DNA of 64,000 nucleotides from UM-FILTER-40-17 sp032251335 (GCA_032251335.1 JAVVDW010000005.1:1-64000); one strand, 5' to 3'; positions 52,728 to 62,267 are shown, counted from the first letter of the stretch. Translations and numbers: made by a program. The notes: generated by a model not told the origin, from the letters alone.

Positions 52728-53609
52728 ATGCCCCAAGTAAGTACAATTAAGTCCTCAAACAGAAGCGTACATATCCCTAAAAAAATCATCATTCTCGGCA
52801 AAATACTGCAATCTATATCTACTTCTTTAGCAGCCAAATACGCTTCAAAAATCTTCATCACACCTTTCCCCTATCCCACGCCCAAACGCGAGTTGGAAAT
52901 GCAACAAAAAAGTCGGCAAAAGTTTGTAAAACTTAAAGCTTATAACAAAACCATCTGCGTCTATGAATACGGACAATCAGAAAGAAAAATTCTTCTCGTA
53001 CACGGATGGTCAGGGCGTGGCACACAACTATTTAAAATTGCCGATGCGCTTTTGAAACAAGGTTACATGACCGTGAGTTTTGATGCCCCGGCACACGGAC
53101 AATCGCCCGGAAAAACGACGATGATGCCACATTTCATAGCGGCTTGCCTTGAACTTTCCGAACAGTATGGCGGATTTCATGCTGCTGTAGGGCACTCTCT
53201 TGGCGGTATGAGCCTTTTGAATGCCACCGGAAAAGGTTTGCAAATAAACAAACTTGTTGTCATTGGAACGGGCGACAGCATCACGGAAATATCAAAAGAA
53301 TTTATAGAAAATCTGGGGCTTAAAGAAGTCATTGCAACAAAAATGAAAGCCTATTTTGACAGAAACCACAAGCAAGACCTCGATGAACTCTCTGCCAGTG
53401 TTGCGGCCAAAGATGTAAACATTCCCGTATTGGTCGTTCACGATAAAGACGATAAGGATGTGCACGTACATTGCGCACGACAAATTGATGCGAATTTGTC
53501 GCATTCGGAATTGTTGATCACAGAAAAATTGGGCCACAGACAAATTTTGGGAAACAAAGAAGTAATTGAAAAAATTATTACCTTCGTAAACAAAAAAAAT
53601 GAGCTATGA
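52728..53609 (+). CDS. Alpha/beta hydrolase
   Basis: A 293-residue alpha/beta-hydrolase-fold protein. The oxyanion region is LLVHGWSGRG, the nucleophile elbow is GHSLGGMS, the acid lies in VVHDKDDKDV, and the His is in EKLGHRQIL. The triad is complete. The N-terminal stretch is basic and partly hydrophobic, so a membrane association is possible. No substrate can be named. It overlaps the lipoprotein msrB by 4 bases (ATGA), suggesting coupling. Confidence 0.82.
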   Translation: MPQVSTIKSSNRSVHIPKKIIILGKILQSISTSLAAKYASKIFITPFPYPTPKRELEMQQKSRQKFVKLKAYNKTICVYEYGQSERKILLVHGWSGRGTQLFKIADALLKQGYMTVSFDAPAHGQSPGKTTMMPHFIAACLELSEQYGGFHAAVGHSLGGMSLLNATGKGLQINKLVVIGTGDSITEISKEFIENLGLKEVIATKMKAYFDRNHKQDLDELSASVAAKDVNIPVLVVHDKDDKDVHVHCARQIDANLSHSELLITEKLGHRQILGNKEVIEKIITFVNKKNEL

Positions 53610-54085
53610 TGCGGTATGCAACGCTATTGTTGTGCGGTGTTTTTCTGTCGTGCAACAGCCAATCCAATTCTGAAAAAATAAAAACGTATGAAATTTCCAA
53701 AAGTGAAGAAACTTGGAAAGTCGAACTTTCAGAAGCCGAATATTACGTTCTCCGCCAAAAGGGCACTGAGCCTCCCTTTAGTGGTAAATTCAACAAATTT
53801 CACGAACCCGGTACTTACGTCTGCAGGGCTTGTAGTCATGCTTTGTTTCTTTCAGACCACAAATATGATTCGGGCAGTGGCTGGCCTTCATTTGACAGAG
53901 ATATTGAAGGTCATGTAGATACCCTGACAGATCGGTCGCACGGTATGGTTCGCACAGAATTGGTTTGTGCGCGCTGTGGCAGTCATTTGGGTCACGTGTT
54001 CAACGACGGACCCAAAGAAACGACCGGCAAGCGCTACTGCATCAACTCTGTTTCGCTGGATTTTGTTCCAAAAACCGATGAATAA
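53606..54085 (+). CDS. msrB: Methionine-R-sulfoxide reductase B, lipoprotein form
   Basis: A 159-residue MsrB with a short signal and lipidation Cys (LLLCGVFLSC, C16), so it should act in the periplasm. It reduces Met-R-sulfoxide in oxidised envelope proteins. The structural zinc cysteines are CRAC and CARC, and the catalytic C145 is in KRYCINSVSLDF. A second, signal-less MsrB follows 17 bases later. Confidence 0.93.
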   Translation: MMRYATLLLCGVFLSCNSQSNSEKIKTYEISKSEETWKVELSEAEYYVLRQKGTEPPFSGKFNKFHEPGTYVCRACSHALFLSDHKYDSGSGWPSFDRDIEGHVDTLTDRSHGMVRTELVCARCGSHLGHVFNDGPKETTGKRYCINSVSLDFVPKTDE

Positions 54086-54102
54086 CCTATCGAATTCAAC
54101 CC

Positions 54103-54525
54103 ATGATATCCAAAAAAAAACACAGCTTTCCGCTCCATCTTTCAGAAGAAGCCTGGCGCGAAAAACTCGATGCAGAAACCTATAGAATTCTCCGTCAAAA
54201 AGGTACGGAATTTCCCCATAGCGGCAAGTATAACCTGCATTTTGAGAACGGCATCTACTGTTGTGCCGGTTGCGGATCTGAATTATTTAACGCCGAATCT
54301 AAATTTGATTCACACTGCGGTTGGCCCGCTTTCGACAAAGCAATTCCTGAAAAAGTAACCTACGAACTTGACAAAAGTTTTGCCATGCTCCGAACCGAAA
54401 TCTTGTGCAGCCATTGCGGCGGACATTTGGGTCATGTTTTTGATGACGGCCCAACAGATACCGGAAAACGATACTGCGTCAACTCGCTCTCATTAAATTT
54501 TGACAAAGACAAAACCGTTAAATAA
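54103..54525 (+). CDS. msrB: Methionine-R-sulfoxide reductase B, cytosolic form
   Basis: A 140-residue MsrB without a signal peptide. The zinc cysteines are CAGC and CSHC, and the catalytic C125 is in KRYCVNSLSLNF. It is similar to the neighbouring lipoprotein MsrB throughout the domain (YRILRQKGTEFPHSGKY against YYVLRQKGTEPPFSGKF), which suggests a local duplication with one copy re-targeted. Both are in one operon with the alpha/beta hydrolase. Confidence 0.94.
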   Translation: MISKKKHSFPLHLSEEAWREKLDAETYRILRQKGTEFPHSGKYNLHFENGIYCCAGCGSELFNAESKFDSHCGWPAFDKAIPEKVTYELDKSFAMLRTEILCSHCGGHLGHVFDDGPTDTGKRYCVNSLSLNFDKDKTVK

Positions 54526-54616
54526 TTCGCAACCGATAAAATTTATCGCCTTATAATGATGTGCTTTCAAATTTCATTTTGAAGGGTTTGTTGTATTTTT
54601 ACACTAAATATCCAGC

Positions 54617-55270
54617 ATGCAAATACATTCTCTTGATCTCAAAAACTCCATCTTAAACAGTTTTGTAGCCGAACTTCGCGATCAACACATCCAAAAAGAT
54701 GCCATGCGGTTTCGGAGAAACATCGAACGCATCGGCGAGGTTTTAGCTTACGAACTCAGCAAAACCTTAACTTACGAAAACAAAAACATAACCACACCAC
54801 TTGGTACCAAGACAATGACTTTGCATACCGATGATTTGGTGTTGTGTTCAATCTTACGTGCCGGTTTACCGCTCCACCAAGGCCTTCTGAACTATTTTGA
54901 CCATGCCGAAAACGCGTTTATTTCTGCTTACAGACACCATCCGGACGACCAAGACGCATTTGAAGTCATCGTAAAATATTGGGCCTCCCCGGCTCTGGAA
55001 AACAAAACGTTGATCCTATGTGATCCGATGTTGGCCACCGGCAGAACTTTGGAAAACACCTTCGAAGTTCTCAAAAAACACGGCATGCCAAAGCAAATAC
55101 ACATTGCATCGGTGATTGGCTCTATCGAAGGGGTGGAATATATCAAAGACAAATTCCCGGAAAACACCCACCTTTGGATTGCCACCATCGATGAAAAACT
55201 CAACAGCCGCGGCTACATCATTCCCGGCCTTGGCGATGCCGGAGACCTGTCGTATGGGGCCAAATTGTGA
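54617..55270 (+). CDS. upp: Uracil phosphoribosyltransferase
   Basis: A 217-residue salvage enzyme making UMP from uracil and PRPP. The PRPP loop is ILCDPMLATGRT and the uracil-binding C-terminus is SRGYIIPGLGDAGDLSYG. The N-terminal region (SILRAGLPLHQGLLNYF) fits the UPRTase fold. It is probably transcribed alone. A near-consensus -7 (TATTTTTA) stands upstream. Confidence 0.95.
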   Translation: MQIHSLDLKNSILNSFVAELRDQHIQKDAMRFRRNIERIGEVLAYELSKTLTYENKNITTPLGTKTMTLHTDDLVLCSILRAGLPLHQGLLNYFDHAENAFISAYRHHPDDQDAFEVIVKYWASPALENKTLILCDPMLATGRTLENTFEVLKKHGMPKQIHIASVIGSIEGVEYIKDKFPENTHLWIATIDEKLNSRGYIIPGLGDAGDLSYGAKL

Positions 55271-55311
55271 GCAAACTGGAAGCCCCAACAAACACTTCAC
55301 TACTTTCGTTC

Positions 55312-55327
55312 AGTAACATTGGTTACT
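55312..55327. promoter_or_regulatory. Inverted-repeat operator before the RND operon
   Basis: AGTAAC-attg-GTTACT is a perfect palindrome with 6-base arms. It lies about 20 bases before the -7 box, over the expected -33 region, where a TetR- or MarR-type repressor could block the promoter. No such regulator gene is in the window. Confidence 0.6.
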
Positions 55328-55348
55328 AAGTTAAAAAACAAGCGGTTG

Positions 55349-55356
55349 TAATTTTG
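55349..55356 (+). promoter_or_regulatory. -7 promoter box for the RND operon
   Basis: TAATTTTG fits TAnnTTTG, 18 bases before the ATG at 55375. The TTG in the box is a false start. Confidence 0.65.
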
Positions 55357-55374
55357 CCTAAAATAAACAGGCAG

Positions 55375-56679
55375 ATGAGACTTTTCTTGTTTTTAATCAT
55401 TTTATGGGTTGCTCCTTTTAACACTGAGGCGCAGCAAACTTTTCCCATTTCTAAAGAAGAAGTGGTTTCAAAGGTTCGGGAACAAAACGGCTCTATCAAA
55501 ATATCCGAACAGGGCGTTTTGGAAGCCAAAGGCGACTACCGTCAGACCAATGCTGTATGGTTGCCCAACATTTCAGTTTCCCACACGGCTTTTTCTACCA
55601 ACAACCCGGTGTTTGCTTTCGGGTCTAAACTCAACCAAGGTATTTTTTCCGAAGCCGATTTTGATGTGACCAAACTCAACAACCCGGAATCCATCGAAAA
55701 CTTCACAACATCCATCCAATTTGAACAACCGCTCATCAATGTGGACGGGTTTTACCAACGACGTGCCGCTAAAATGAAATTGGAGGCTTCCGAATACCAG
55801 AGCAATTATCAAAAAGACGAAATGCAATTGGAAGCCGAAAAAACCTATATGATGCTGCAATTGTCCTACAAAGCCGTAGCCGTGTTGGAAAAAGCCAAAT
55901 TAACAGCTTTGGAAAATCAAAAAACGGCACAAAGATATTTTGTGCAGGGGATGTTGCTCCAGGCAGATGTGTTGGATGTAGAAGTAAGGTTAAACCAAAT
56001 AGAAAATCAGTTGGACAACGCCAAAAGCAACCTGAAGAATGTATCCGATTATTTGAATTTTCTGATGAATGAAACTGAATACAAGTTATTAATACCAAGC
56101 GATGAACTTGAGCCCGCCACCGTTTCTTTGGCAGATTTTGAAACACTTCCCACCGATCGGGCAGACATCAAAGCTATGGAAACTGCAAGCCTAGCATACA
56201 AAAAAATAAACCAATCCGATAAATTGTCGTTCTTGCCAACGCTCAATGCATTCGGGAATTACGAGTTGTTTGACGACCAACTTTTTCAGGGCGCATCCAA
56301 CAGTTATTTTGTGGGGGCACAACTTAAATGGGACATTCTACAAGGAAGCAAACGCTTTGGAAAAACACAAAAAAGCAAAGCCGAATACGACAAATCTGTC
56401 TTGCAATATGAGCAATACCTTACTAAGAGCCAAATTGACTTGAACAAAGCAAAACGATCCGTTCAAGACGCTCAAAACAGGCTGCAACGTACCCAAACAG
56501 CAGTCAACCAAGCAGAAGAGGCCTTGCGCATCCGGACCGACCGCTTTCGGGAAGGGCTGGAAAAAACCACCGATGTGTTACAATCCGAATCGCAATATGC
56601 ACAAAAGCAGTTGGAATATTACCAGACGGTTTTCGAATATAATTTTGCCTGTGCCTATTTAAAATTTTTAACAAAATAG
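55375..56679 (+). CDS. TolC-family outer-membrane efflux protein
   Basis: A 434-residue protein with a signal peptide (LFLFLIILWVAPFNTEA) and long helical hairpins typical of TolC/OprM proteins. Duplicated helical segments cover about residues 130-200 and 330-430. It would form the outer-membrane duct of the efflux pump encoded by the next two genes. It is followed 7 bases later by the adaptor gene. Confidence 0.9.
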   Translation: MRLFLFLIILWVAPFNTEAQQTFPISKEEVVSKVREQNGSIKISEQGVLEAKGDYRQTNAVWLPNISVSHTAFSTNNPVFAFGSKLNQGIFSEADFDVTKLNNPESIENFTTSIQFEQPLINVDGFYQRRAAKMKLEASEYQSNYQKDEMQLEAEKTYMMLQLSYKAVAVLEKAKLTALENQKTAQRYFVQGMLLQADVLDVEVRLNQIENQLDNAKSNLKNVSDYLNFLMNETEYKLLIPSDELEPATVSLADFETLPTDRADIKAMETASLAYKKINQSDKLSFLPTLNAFGNYELFDDQLFQGASNSYFVGAQLKWDILQGSKRFGKTQKSKAEYDKSVLQYEQYLTKSQIDLNKAKRSVQDAQNRLQRTQTAVNQAEEALRIRTDRFREGLEKTTDVLQSESQYAQKQLEYYQTVFEYNFACAYLKFLTK

Positions 56680-56686
56680 ATTGACC

Positions 56687-57763
56687 ATGAAAAAAATATG
56701 CATCCTTTCATTCACTGTACTTCTCCTCTTTTCATGTTCGGACGACAAGAAAAAAACCGAAAGCAATGAAACTGTTGTCTCCGTTCGGGTACAAAGCGTT
56801 TCCTCCGGTGAAATCAGACCGTTTGTGTCGGCCAGTGGGAAAATAGAATCGGAAAACAGCGCGGAAATCGGTACCCGGATGATGGGCTATGTGGCTAAAG
56901 TTCACGTGAAGACCGGACAACGAGTGAGCCGCGGACAATTGTTAATCAGTATCAGTAATGCCGATTTGCAAGCAAAAAAAGCACAGGCAAATGCAGCAGT
57001 TTTGCAAGCGACCGCAGCGTTTAAAAACGCGGAAAAGGACTACAACCGCTTTGTCAATTTGTTCAGCCAACAAAGCGCATCCCAAAAAGAATTGGACGAC
57101 ATGACCGCTCGCTACGAGATGGCAAAAGCCAATCTTCAAGGTGCCGAACAAATGAAAAATGAGGTAGCTGCGCAGTTCGCATACACCAACATCACAGCGC
57201 CTTTTTCGGGTATAATCACCCAAGCTTTCGTGAAAGACGGGGACATGGCCGCGCCCGGTATGCCATTGCTCAGCATGGAAGGTATCTCAAAAATGCAAGT
57301 TACCGCGATGGTTTCCGAGGAAGACATTTCGATTATAAAAAAAGGTATGCAGGCCACGGTACGAATCAAATCATTAAATAAAGATATGCAGGGAAAAGTA
57401 TCGGAAGTAAGCCAATCTGCCAAAAACACCGGCGGCCAATATTTGGTAAAAATCACTTTGGATGAAATGGATATTGAAATTCGTTCCGGCATGTTTGTCA
57501 ACGTACAACTCCATGTTATCGATGAGACAAATAACCAAGAGACCGTTAAAATTTTAGTGCCCGAAAGTGCGCTTGTCAGGCAAGGCCAGCTAACCGGCAT
57601 CTATACCGTTGGAAACGAAAACACCGCAATCCTAAGATGGTTGCGCGTGGGGAATGTTTACGGCTCTCAAATAGAAATTTTATCGGGACTTTCTGAGGGC
57701 GAAACTTTCATCGTTTCAGCCGAAGGAAAATTGTTCAACGGAGCCAAGATTACAATTCAATAG
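56687..57763 (+). CDS. RND efflux periplasmic adaptor (HlyD/AcrA type)
   Basis: A 358-residue membrane-fusion protein with a lipidation Cys (VLLLFSC, C17). Lipoyl halves are visible around VAKVHVKTGQRVSRGQLL and ITAPFSGIITQAFVKDGDMA, joined by a coiled-coil hairpin. Beta-barrel and proximal domains follow. It links the inner-membrane pump to the TolC-like duct. It lies in the three-gene efflux operon. Confidence 0.93.
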   Translation: MKKICILSFTVLLLFSCSDDKKKTESNETVVSVRVQSVSSGEIRPFVSASGKIESENSAEIGTRMMGYVAKVHVKTGQRVSRGQLLISISNADLQAKKAQANAAVLQATAAFKNAEKDYNRFVNLFSQQSASQKELDDMTARYEMAKANLQGAEQMKNEVAAQFAYTNITAPFSGIITQAFVKDGDMAAPGMPLLSMEGISKMQVTAMVSEEDISIIKKGMQATVRIKSLNKDMQGKVSEVSQSAKNTGGQYLVKITLDEMDIEIRSGMFVNVQLHVIDETNNQETVKILVPESALVRQGQLTGIYTVGNENTAILRWLRVGNVYGSQIEILSGLSEGETFIVSAEGKLFNGAKITIQ

Positions 57764-57781
57764 AACTTTAAATAAAACAAA

Positions 57782-60700
57782 ATGCAAGAAGGCATTTCAG
57801 GTAAAATAGCGGGGGTTTTTATCCATTCAAAACTGACCATATTGTTGATGGTTGCCCTGATGGCCATCGGCGTGTACAGCTCCTTCCTCATCCCGCGGGA
57901 AGAAGAGCCGCAAATCAATGTCCCGATGGCAGATGTTATGGTGGGCTATCCCGGCGCGAGTCCTCTGGAGGTGGAAAACCGCGTTATCAAACCTTTGGAA
58001 AAAATACTGTCAAATATCAAAGGCGTGGAACATTTGCACAGCATGGCGATGAACGGCCGCGCGATGGTTATTGTGCAGTTTTATGTAGGTGAAGATTCCG
58101 AACGGTCTTATGTGAAATTGTACGACGAATTGATGAAGCACGAAGGCATGTTTCCGCAAGGCGTGTCCAAACCCATGGTAAAAACCCGTTCCATAGACGA
58201 TGTGCCCATGTTGGGGTTAACCTTGTGGAGCGAGAAATACAATGATTTTGAAATCAGGCAAATAGCCGAAGAAGTCACTTCCGAAATCGAGAAAATAAAA
58301 GATGTTGCCGGTACCAAAGAAATAGGCGGGCGCAACCGGGTTTTGAAGGTGGTTTTGGACAAAGATAAGATGGCTGAAAACGCGATTGATGCTTTAGAAA
58401 TCATCCAAATGATCCAGGCGAACAACAACAGTTCACAGTCGGGAAGTTTTGTCAATAACGATACGGAATACTTGGTTACCACCGGCCGGTTTCTGGAAAA
58501 TGCCGAAGATGTCGAAAATTTGGTGGTCGGCACCCATCAAAACATGCCGGTGTATCTCAGGCAGGTAGCCAACATCCAGGACGGGTCGTCAACGCCCAAA
58601 AACTACGTGTCGTTTGGCTATGGAAAAGTCGATAAAACCTCAAAAAATTATCCTTCGGAATATCCGGCCGTTACGTTGTCCGTAGCCAAGGTGAAAGGCG
58701 CGGATGCGATGAAAATTTCCGAAAAAATCCTCATCAAAATAGAACAACTGAAGAAAACGCTCATCCCCGATGATGTGCATGTAACCGTCACCCGAAACTA
58801 CGGGGAAACCGCTTCAGACAAAGTTGGCGAATTGCTGCTGCACTTAGGTATCGCTATTCTGGCCGTAACCGTTTTGGTGATGCTGGCCATGGGCTGGCGT
58901 GGCGGTTTGGTCGTGTTCTTTTCGGTGCCGCTCACCTTTGCGCTCACACTTTTTAGTTATTATCTGTTGGGATATACGCTCAACCGGATTACGCTTTTCG
59001 CCCTTGTTTTTGTTGTTGGGATTGTTGTTGACGACAGCATCATCATCGCCGAAAATATGCACAGGCACTTCAAAATGAAACGCTTGCCTTTTAAGCAGGC
59101 AGCTATTTACGCCATCAATGAAGTCGGAAACCCTACCATTTTAGCGACTTTCACGGTGATTGCCGCCATCCTACCTATGGCATTCGTATCCGGGATGATG
59201 GGGCCATATATGAGCCCGATGCCGGTGGGTGCTTCCATTGCCATGATTTTATCTCTTTTTGTGGCCCTGACGGTTACCCCCTATTTGGCCTATCATCTAT
59301 TGCAGGAAAAAAACGGGGATAAACACACCGAAGAAGCTGATTTTAAATCCGGCTGGATTTACAGATTGTACAACCGCATTGAGAAACCCTTTTTGGACCA
59401 TTCAAAAAAACGCAGGGCCATGCTCGCTATCACGGCATTTTTACTCCTTGGTGCCATCTTGATGTTTTTTACTGAATCGGTAGCTGTAAAAATGCTTCCT
59501 TTCGATAATAAAAATGAGTTTCAGGTAGTGATCGATATGCCGGAAGGCACCACCTTGGAACGAACGGCCGTTGTCACCAAGGAAATTGCGCAATACCTAT
59601 CAACTGTCCCCGAAGTGGTTAATTATCAAAGCTATATCGGCACTTCTGCGCCCATCACTTTCAATGGTTTGGTGCGTCATTACGACTTGCGTGGCGGAAG
59701 CAACATGGCCGACATTCAGGTGAATCTGTTGCACAAAGCAGACCGTGATTTGCAAAGCCACGACATTGCCAAAAAAGTGCGACCGGAGATTCAAAAGATC
59801 GCGCAAAAATACCATGCCAACGTCAAAATCATCGAAGTGCCGCCCGGGCCGCCCGTGTTATCAACTTTGGTCGCCGAGGTTTACGGACCCGATTACGGTG
59901 AACAGATAAAAGTTGCCCAACAGGTCAAAAGCATCCTTGAAAACACAGCAGATGTGGTGGATGTAGATTGGATGGTGGAAGACCAGCAAACCGAATACCG
60001 GTTGGAAATAGACAAGGAAAAAGCAATGCTCAACGGGGTCTTGCCCGTTCAAATCGTGCAGAATCTTACCCTTATTTTGCAGGAATACCCGATTTCAAAT
60101 TTATATGATGCAAATTCCAGCGATAACATTGGTATCGTGTTGGCATTGGATGACAAAAGCAAGACAGATTTACAGGCTATTCAAAACCTGAAAATTAAGA
60201 ATCGGCAAGGAAATGTCATTCCCATAAGCGATTTGGTAACTGTGAAAACAGATACGCTCCAAAAAACCATTTATCGAAAAGACCAAAAACGCGTAGTCTA
60301 TGTGCTGGCGGATATGGCAGGTGCATTGGAAAGCCCTGTGTATGCCATACTCGGGATGAACGAAAAACTTCAGAAAATAAGCCTGCCGAAAGGGTATCAA
60401 ATCAATGAACTGTATTTAGGCCAACCGTCTGATGAAAGCAATTTCACTGTCAAATGGGATGGCGAGTGGCAGATCACTTTAGAAGTATTTCGCGATTTGG
60501 GGATTGCCTTTTTGGTGGTCATCGTCATCATCTATATGTTGATTGTCGGTTGGTTTCAAAACTTCAAAACACCTTTGGTGATGATGGTTGCCATTCCGTT
60601 GTCATTGATCGGGATTGTATTGGGGCATTGGTTGCTCGGCGCGTTTTTTACCGCAACTTCATTCATTGGGATGATTGCTTTGGCGGGGGTGATGGTCCGA

Positions 60701-60979
60701 AATTCGGTTTTGCTGATCGACTTTATCGAAATCCGACTGAAAGACGGTGTGCCTGTCAAGCAGGCCATCATCGATGCCGGGGCGGTGCGGACAACACCCA
60801 TTTTGCTGACCACCGGAGCGGTTGTGATTGGTGCTTCCATCATTTTGTTTGACCCTATTTTTCAGGGATTGGCCATTTCATTGGTTGCCGGAGCCATCGT
60901 GTCCACCCTATTGACATTGATTGTCATTCCGTTGATTTATTACATAACCGAAAGGCATAAGTGGGAAAAGGATCGTTAG
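57782..60979 (+). CDS. RND-family efflux pump, inner-membrane permease
   Basis: A 1065-residue AcrB-superfamily pump with two sets of six helices, each with a large periplasmic loop. The start LLMVALMAIGVYSSFLIPRE and the proton-relay helix VGIVVDDSIIIAENMHRH (paired Asp) are intact. The style (LPFDNKNEFQVVIDMPEGTT) is closer to the heavy-metal/organic RND group found with TolC-HlyD operons in Bacteroidota than to E. coli AcrB. Substrates cannot be named. Confidence 0.93.
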   Translation: MQEGISGKIAGVFIHSKLTILLMVALMAIGVYSSFLIPREEEPQINVPMADVMVGYPGASPLEVENRVIKPLEKILSNIKGVEHLHSMAMNGRAMVIVQFYVGEDSERSYVKLYDELMKHEGMFPQGVSKPMVKTRSIDDVPMLGLTLWSEKYNDFEIRQIAEEVTSEIEKIKDVAGTKEIGGRNRVLKVVLDKDKMAENAIDALEIIQMIQANNNSSQSGSFVNNDTEYLVTTGRFLENAEDVENLVVGTHQNMPVYLRQVANIQDGSSTPKNYVSFGYGKVDKTSKNYPSEYPAVTLSVAKVKGADAMKISEKILIKIEQLKKTLIPDDVHVTVTRNYGETASDKVGELLLHLGIAILAVTVLVMLAMGWRGGLVVFFSVPLTFALTLFSYYLLGYTLNRITLFALVFVVGIVVDDSIIIAENMHRHFKMKRLPFKQAAIYAINEVGNPTILATFTVIAAILPMAFVSGMMGPYMSPMPVGASIAMILSLFVALTVTPYLAYHLLQEKNGDKHTEEADFKSGWIYRLYNRIEKPFLDHSKKRRAMLAITAFLLLGAILMFFTESVAVKMLPFDNKNEFQVVIDMPEGTTLERTAVVTKEIAQYLSTVPEVVNYQSYIGTSAPITFNGLVRHYDLRGGSNMADIQVNLLHKADRDLQSHDIAKKVRPEIQKIAQKYHANVKIIEVPPGPPVLSTLVAEVYGPDYGEQIKVAQQVKSILENTADVVDVDWMVEDQQTEYRLEIDKEKAMLNGVLPVQIVQNLTLILQEYPISNLYDANSSDNIGIVLALDDKSKTDLQAIQNLKIKNRQGNVIPISDLVTVKTDTLQKTIYRKDQKRVVYVLADMAGALESPVYAILGMNEKLQKISLPKGYQINELYLGQPSDESNFTVKWDGEWQITLEVFRDLGIAFLVVIVIIYMLIVGWFQNFKTPLVMMVAIPLSLIGIVLGHWLLGAFFTATSFIGMIALAGVMVRNSVLLIDFIEIRLKDGVPVKQAIIDAGAVRTTPILLTTGAVVIGASIILFDPIFQGLAISLVAGAIVSTLLTLIVIPLIYYITERHKWEKDR

Positions 60980-61016
60980 AAATATAAAAACATTCAACAA
61001 TTAAATATTTAAAATC

Positions 61017-61202
61017 ATGAAAAACAGGATTGTTCGAGCCATAGCAGGTAGTTTTATCCTCATCAGCTTGCTCTTGGCCATCTATGTCAATCAGAATTGG
61101 CTTTGGTTTACTGCCTTTGTAGGTGCCAATTTGCTGCAATCGTCTTTTACCAAATGGTGTTTGATGGAAGATATATTGACCAAGTTTGGAATTAAAAATT
61201 GA
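61017..61202 (+). CDS. DUF2892 two-helix membrane protein
   Basis: A 61-residue protein with two hydrophobic helices separated by a short polar turn (IAGSFILISLLLAIYV, then WLWFTAFVGANLLQSSF), as in the YgaP transmembrane domain. In other bacteria this domain goes with sulfur-transfer proteins. It trails the RND operon by 37 bases, just before the terminator, and the YeeE-type genes lie a little further on. Confidence 0.82.
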   Translation: MKNRIVRAIAGSFILISLLLAIYVNQNWLWFTAFVGANLLQSSFTKWCLMEDILTKFGIKN

Positions 61203-61276
61203 TTGCCATTTAAGACAAATCAAAAAGTCATTTCAGGGCATTTTCTTGATTATACAGTCTTACTGTTGGTTAATGG

Positions 61277-61319
61277 GAAAAGTATTTTCGTAAAAAACAC
61301 GGAAGTACTTTTCTTTTTT
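61277..61319. terminator. Terminator after the RND operon
   Basis: Near-perfect stem GAAAAGTATTTTCG / CGGAAGTACTTTTC with a 9-base loop, then six T. It could also stop transcription from the minus-strand small gene next to it. Confidence 0.8.
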
Positions 61320-61348
61320 AATTCAAAACGCTCGCTGTATGTAAAAGG

Positions 61349-61516
61349 TTAAGCCACCTTTTTGAATAAATCAAAACAAGGGCAGTTGTTGCATCGCTTT
61401 CCTTCACCTTTTTTGTATTTTTTGCAACATTTTGCTTTCACCGCAACGGATGCTTCAGAATTTAAGATTTTTTTTAAGCGTTTACTTTGACGGTTTTTGT
61501 CTTTTTTCTTTCCCAT
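61349..61516 (-). CDS. Small Cys-rich basic protein, 55 residues
   Basis: An open frame from ATG 61516 to TAA 61349. It begins MGKKKDKNRQSKRLKK, rich in Lys/Arg, and continues with five Cys in two groups: AKCCKKYKKGEGKRC and NNCPCFD. The CC...C..C.C spacing could bind a metal such as zinc. I recall similar short CCKKY proteins in flavobacteria but no function. It fills a gap otherwise without a gene. A near-consensus -7 (TATCTTTA) stands upstream on the minus strand. Confidence 0.65.
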   Translation of the reverse strand: MGKKKDKNRQSKRLKKILNSEASVAVKAKCCKKYKKGEGKRCNNCPCFDLFKKVA

Positions 61517-61703
61517 CTTAATCGGAATAAAGTCTACGTAAAGATAGTTATATTTATGTATTCTAAATAAATTTTAATGTTAAATTTTGTATTATTTGAT
61601 TTATAGGCCATTGAGTGTCAAAACTTCTGTTGCATTTAAAACAACTTACTCGCTGTTGCGTTTGATTTTAAAGTGTTTCTAAAGTACTTTCGCAAAAAAA
61701 AAT

Positions 61704-62267
61704 ATGGAAGTACTTTATTCGTTTTGGCCTTGGTTTGTAGCCGGTCCGGTGATTGCTTTGGTGATGGTTTTAATGACTTTGTTTGGCAAAAGATTTGGCG
61801 TTTCGTCTAGTTTAGAAACCGCCTGCAGCATCTTAGGTGCCGGAAAAATAAGCGATTATTTTAAGGTTGATTGGAAAACGCAAAAATGGAATCTCATTTT
61901 TATTTTGGGTGCTTTACTCGGTGGCTTTATCAGTCAAAAATTTTTGATGACGGATGAGGTTTCACATATATCTGTGGAAACTGCTGTTTGGCTCACCAAT
62001 TTAGGTTTTCAGAATGCAGGCGGCCTGTTTTTGCCCGAAGAAATTTTTGCTTTAGATGCACTGTCCAATCCGAAAGTCTTGCTGCTGTTGGTTTTGGGCG
62101 GTATGTTGGTAGGTTTTGGGACGCGCTACGCGGGTGGTTGCACTTCCGGCCATGCCATCAGCGGTTTGAGCAACCTTCAGCTTCCTTCTCTGGTGGCTGT
62201 AATTGGCTTTTTTATAGGTGGCCTCATGATGGTACATCTTATCTTTCCATTAATTTTTCCACTTTAA
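61704..62267 (+). CDS. YeeE/YedE-family transporter, first half
   Basis: A 187-residue membrane protein with about five hydrophobic helices. The conserved Cys motif is RYAGGCTSGHAISGLS, which in YeeE (TsuA)-type proteins relays thiosulfate. It corresponds to the N-terminal half of a full YeeE. The second half is the next gene, 101 bases on, with hairpin repeat F between them. An imperfect -7 (TACTTTCG) lies at 61684. The substrate is probably an inorganic sulfur or selenium compound. Confidence 0.88.
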   Translation: MEVLYSFWPWFVAGPVIALVMVLMTLFGKRFGVSSSLETACSILGAGKISDYFKVDWKTQKWNLIFILGALLGGFISQKFLMTDEVSHISVETAVWLTNLGFQNAGGLFLPEEIFALDALSNPKVLLLLVLGGMLVGFGTRYAGGCTSGHAISGLSNLQLPSLVAVIGFFIGGLMMVHLIFPLIFPL

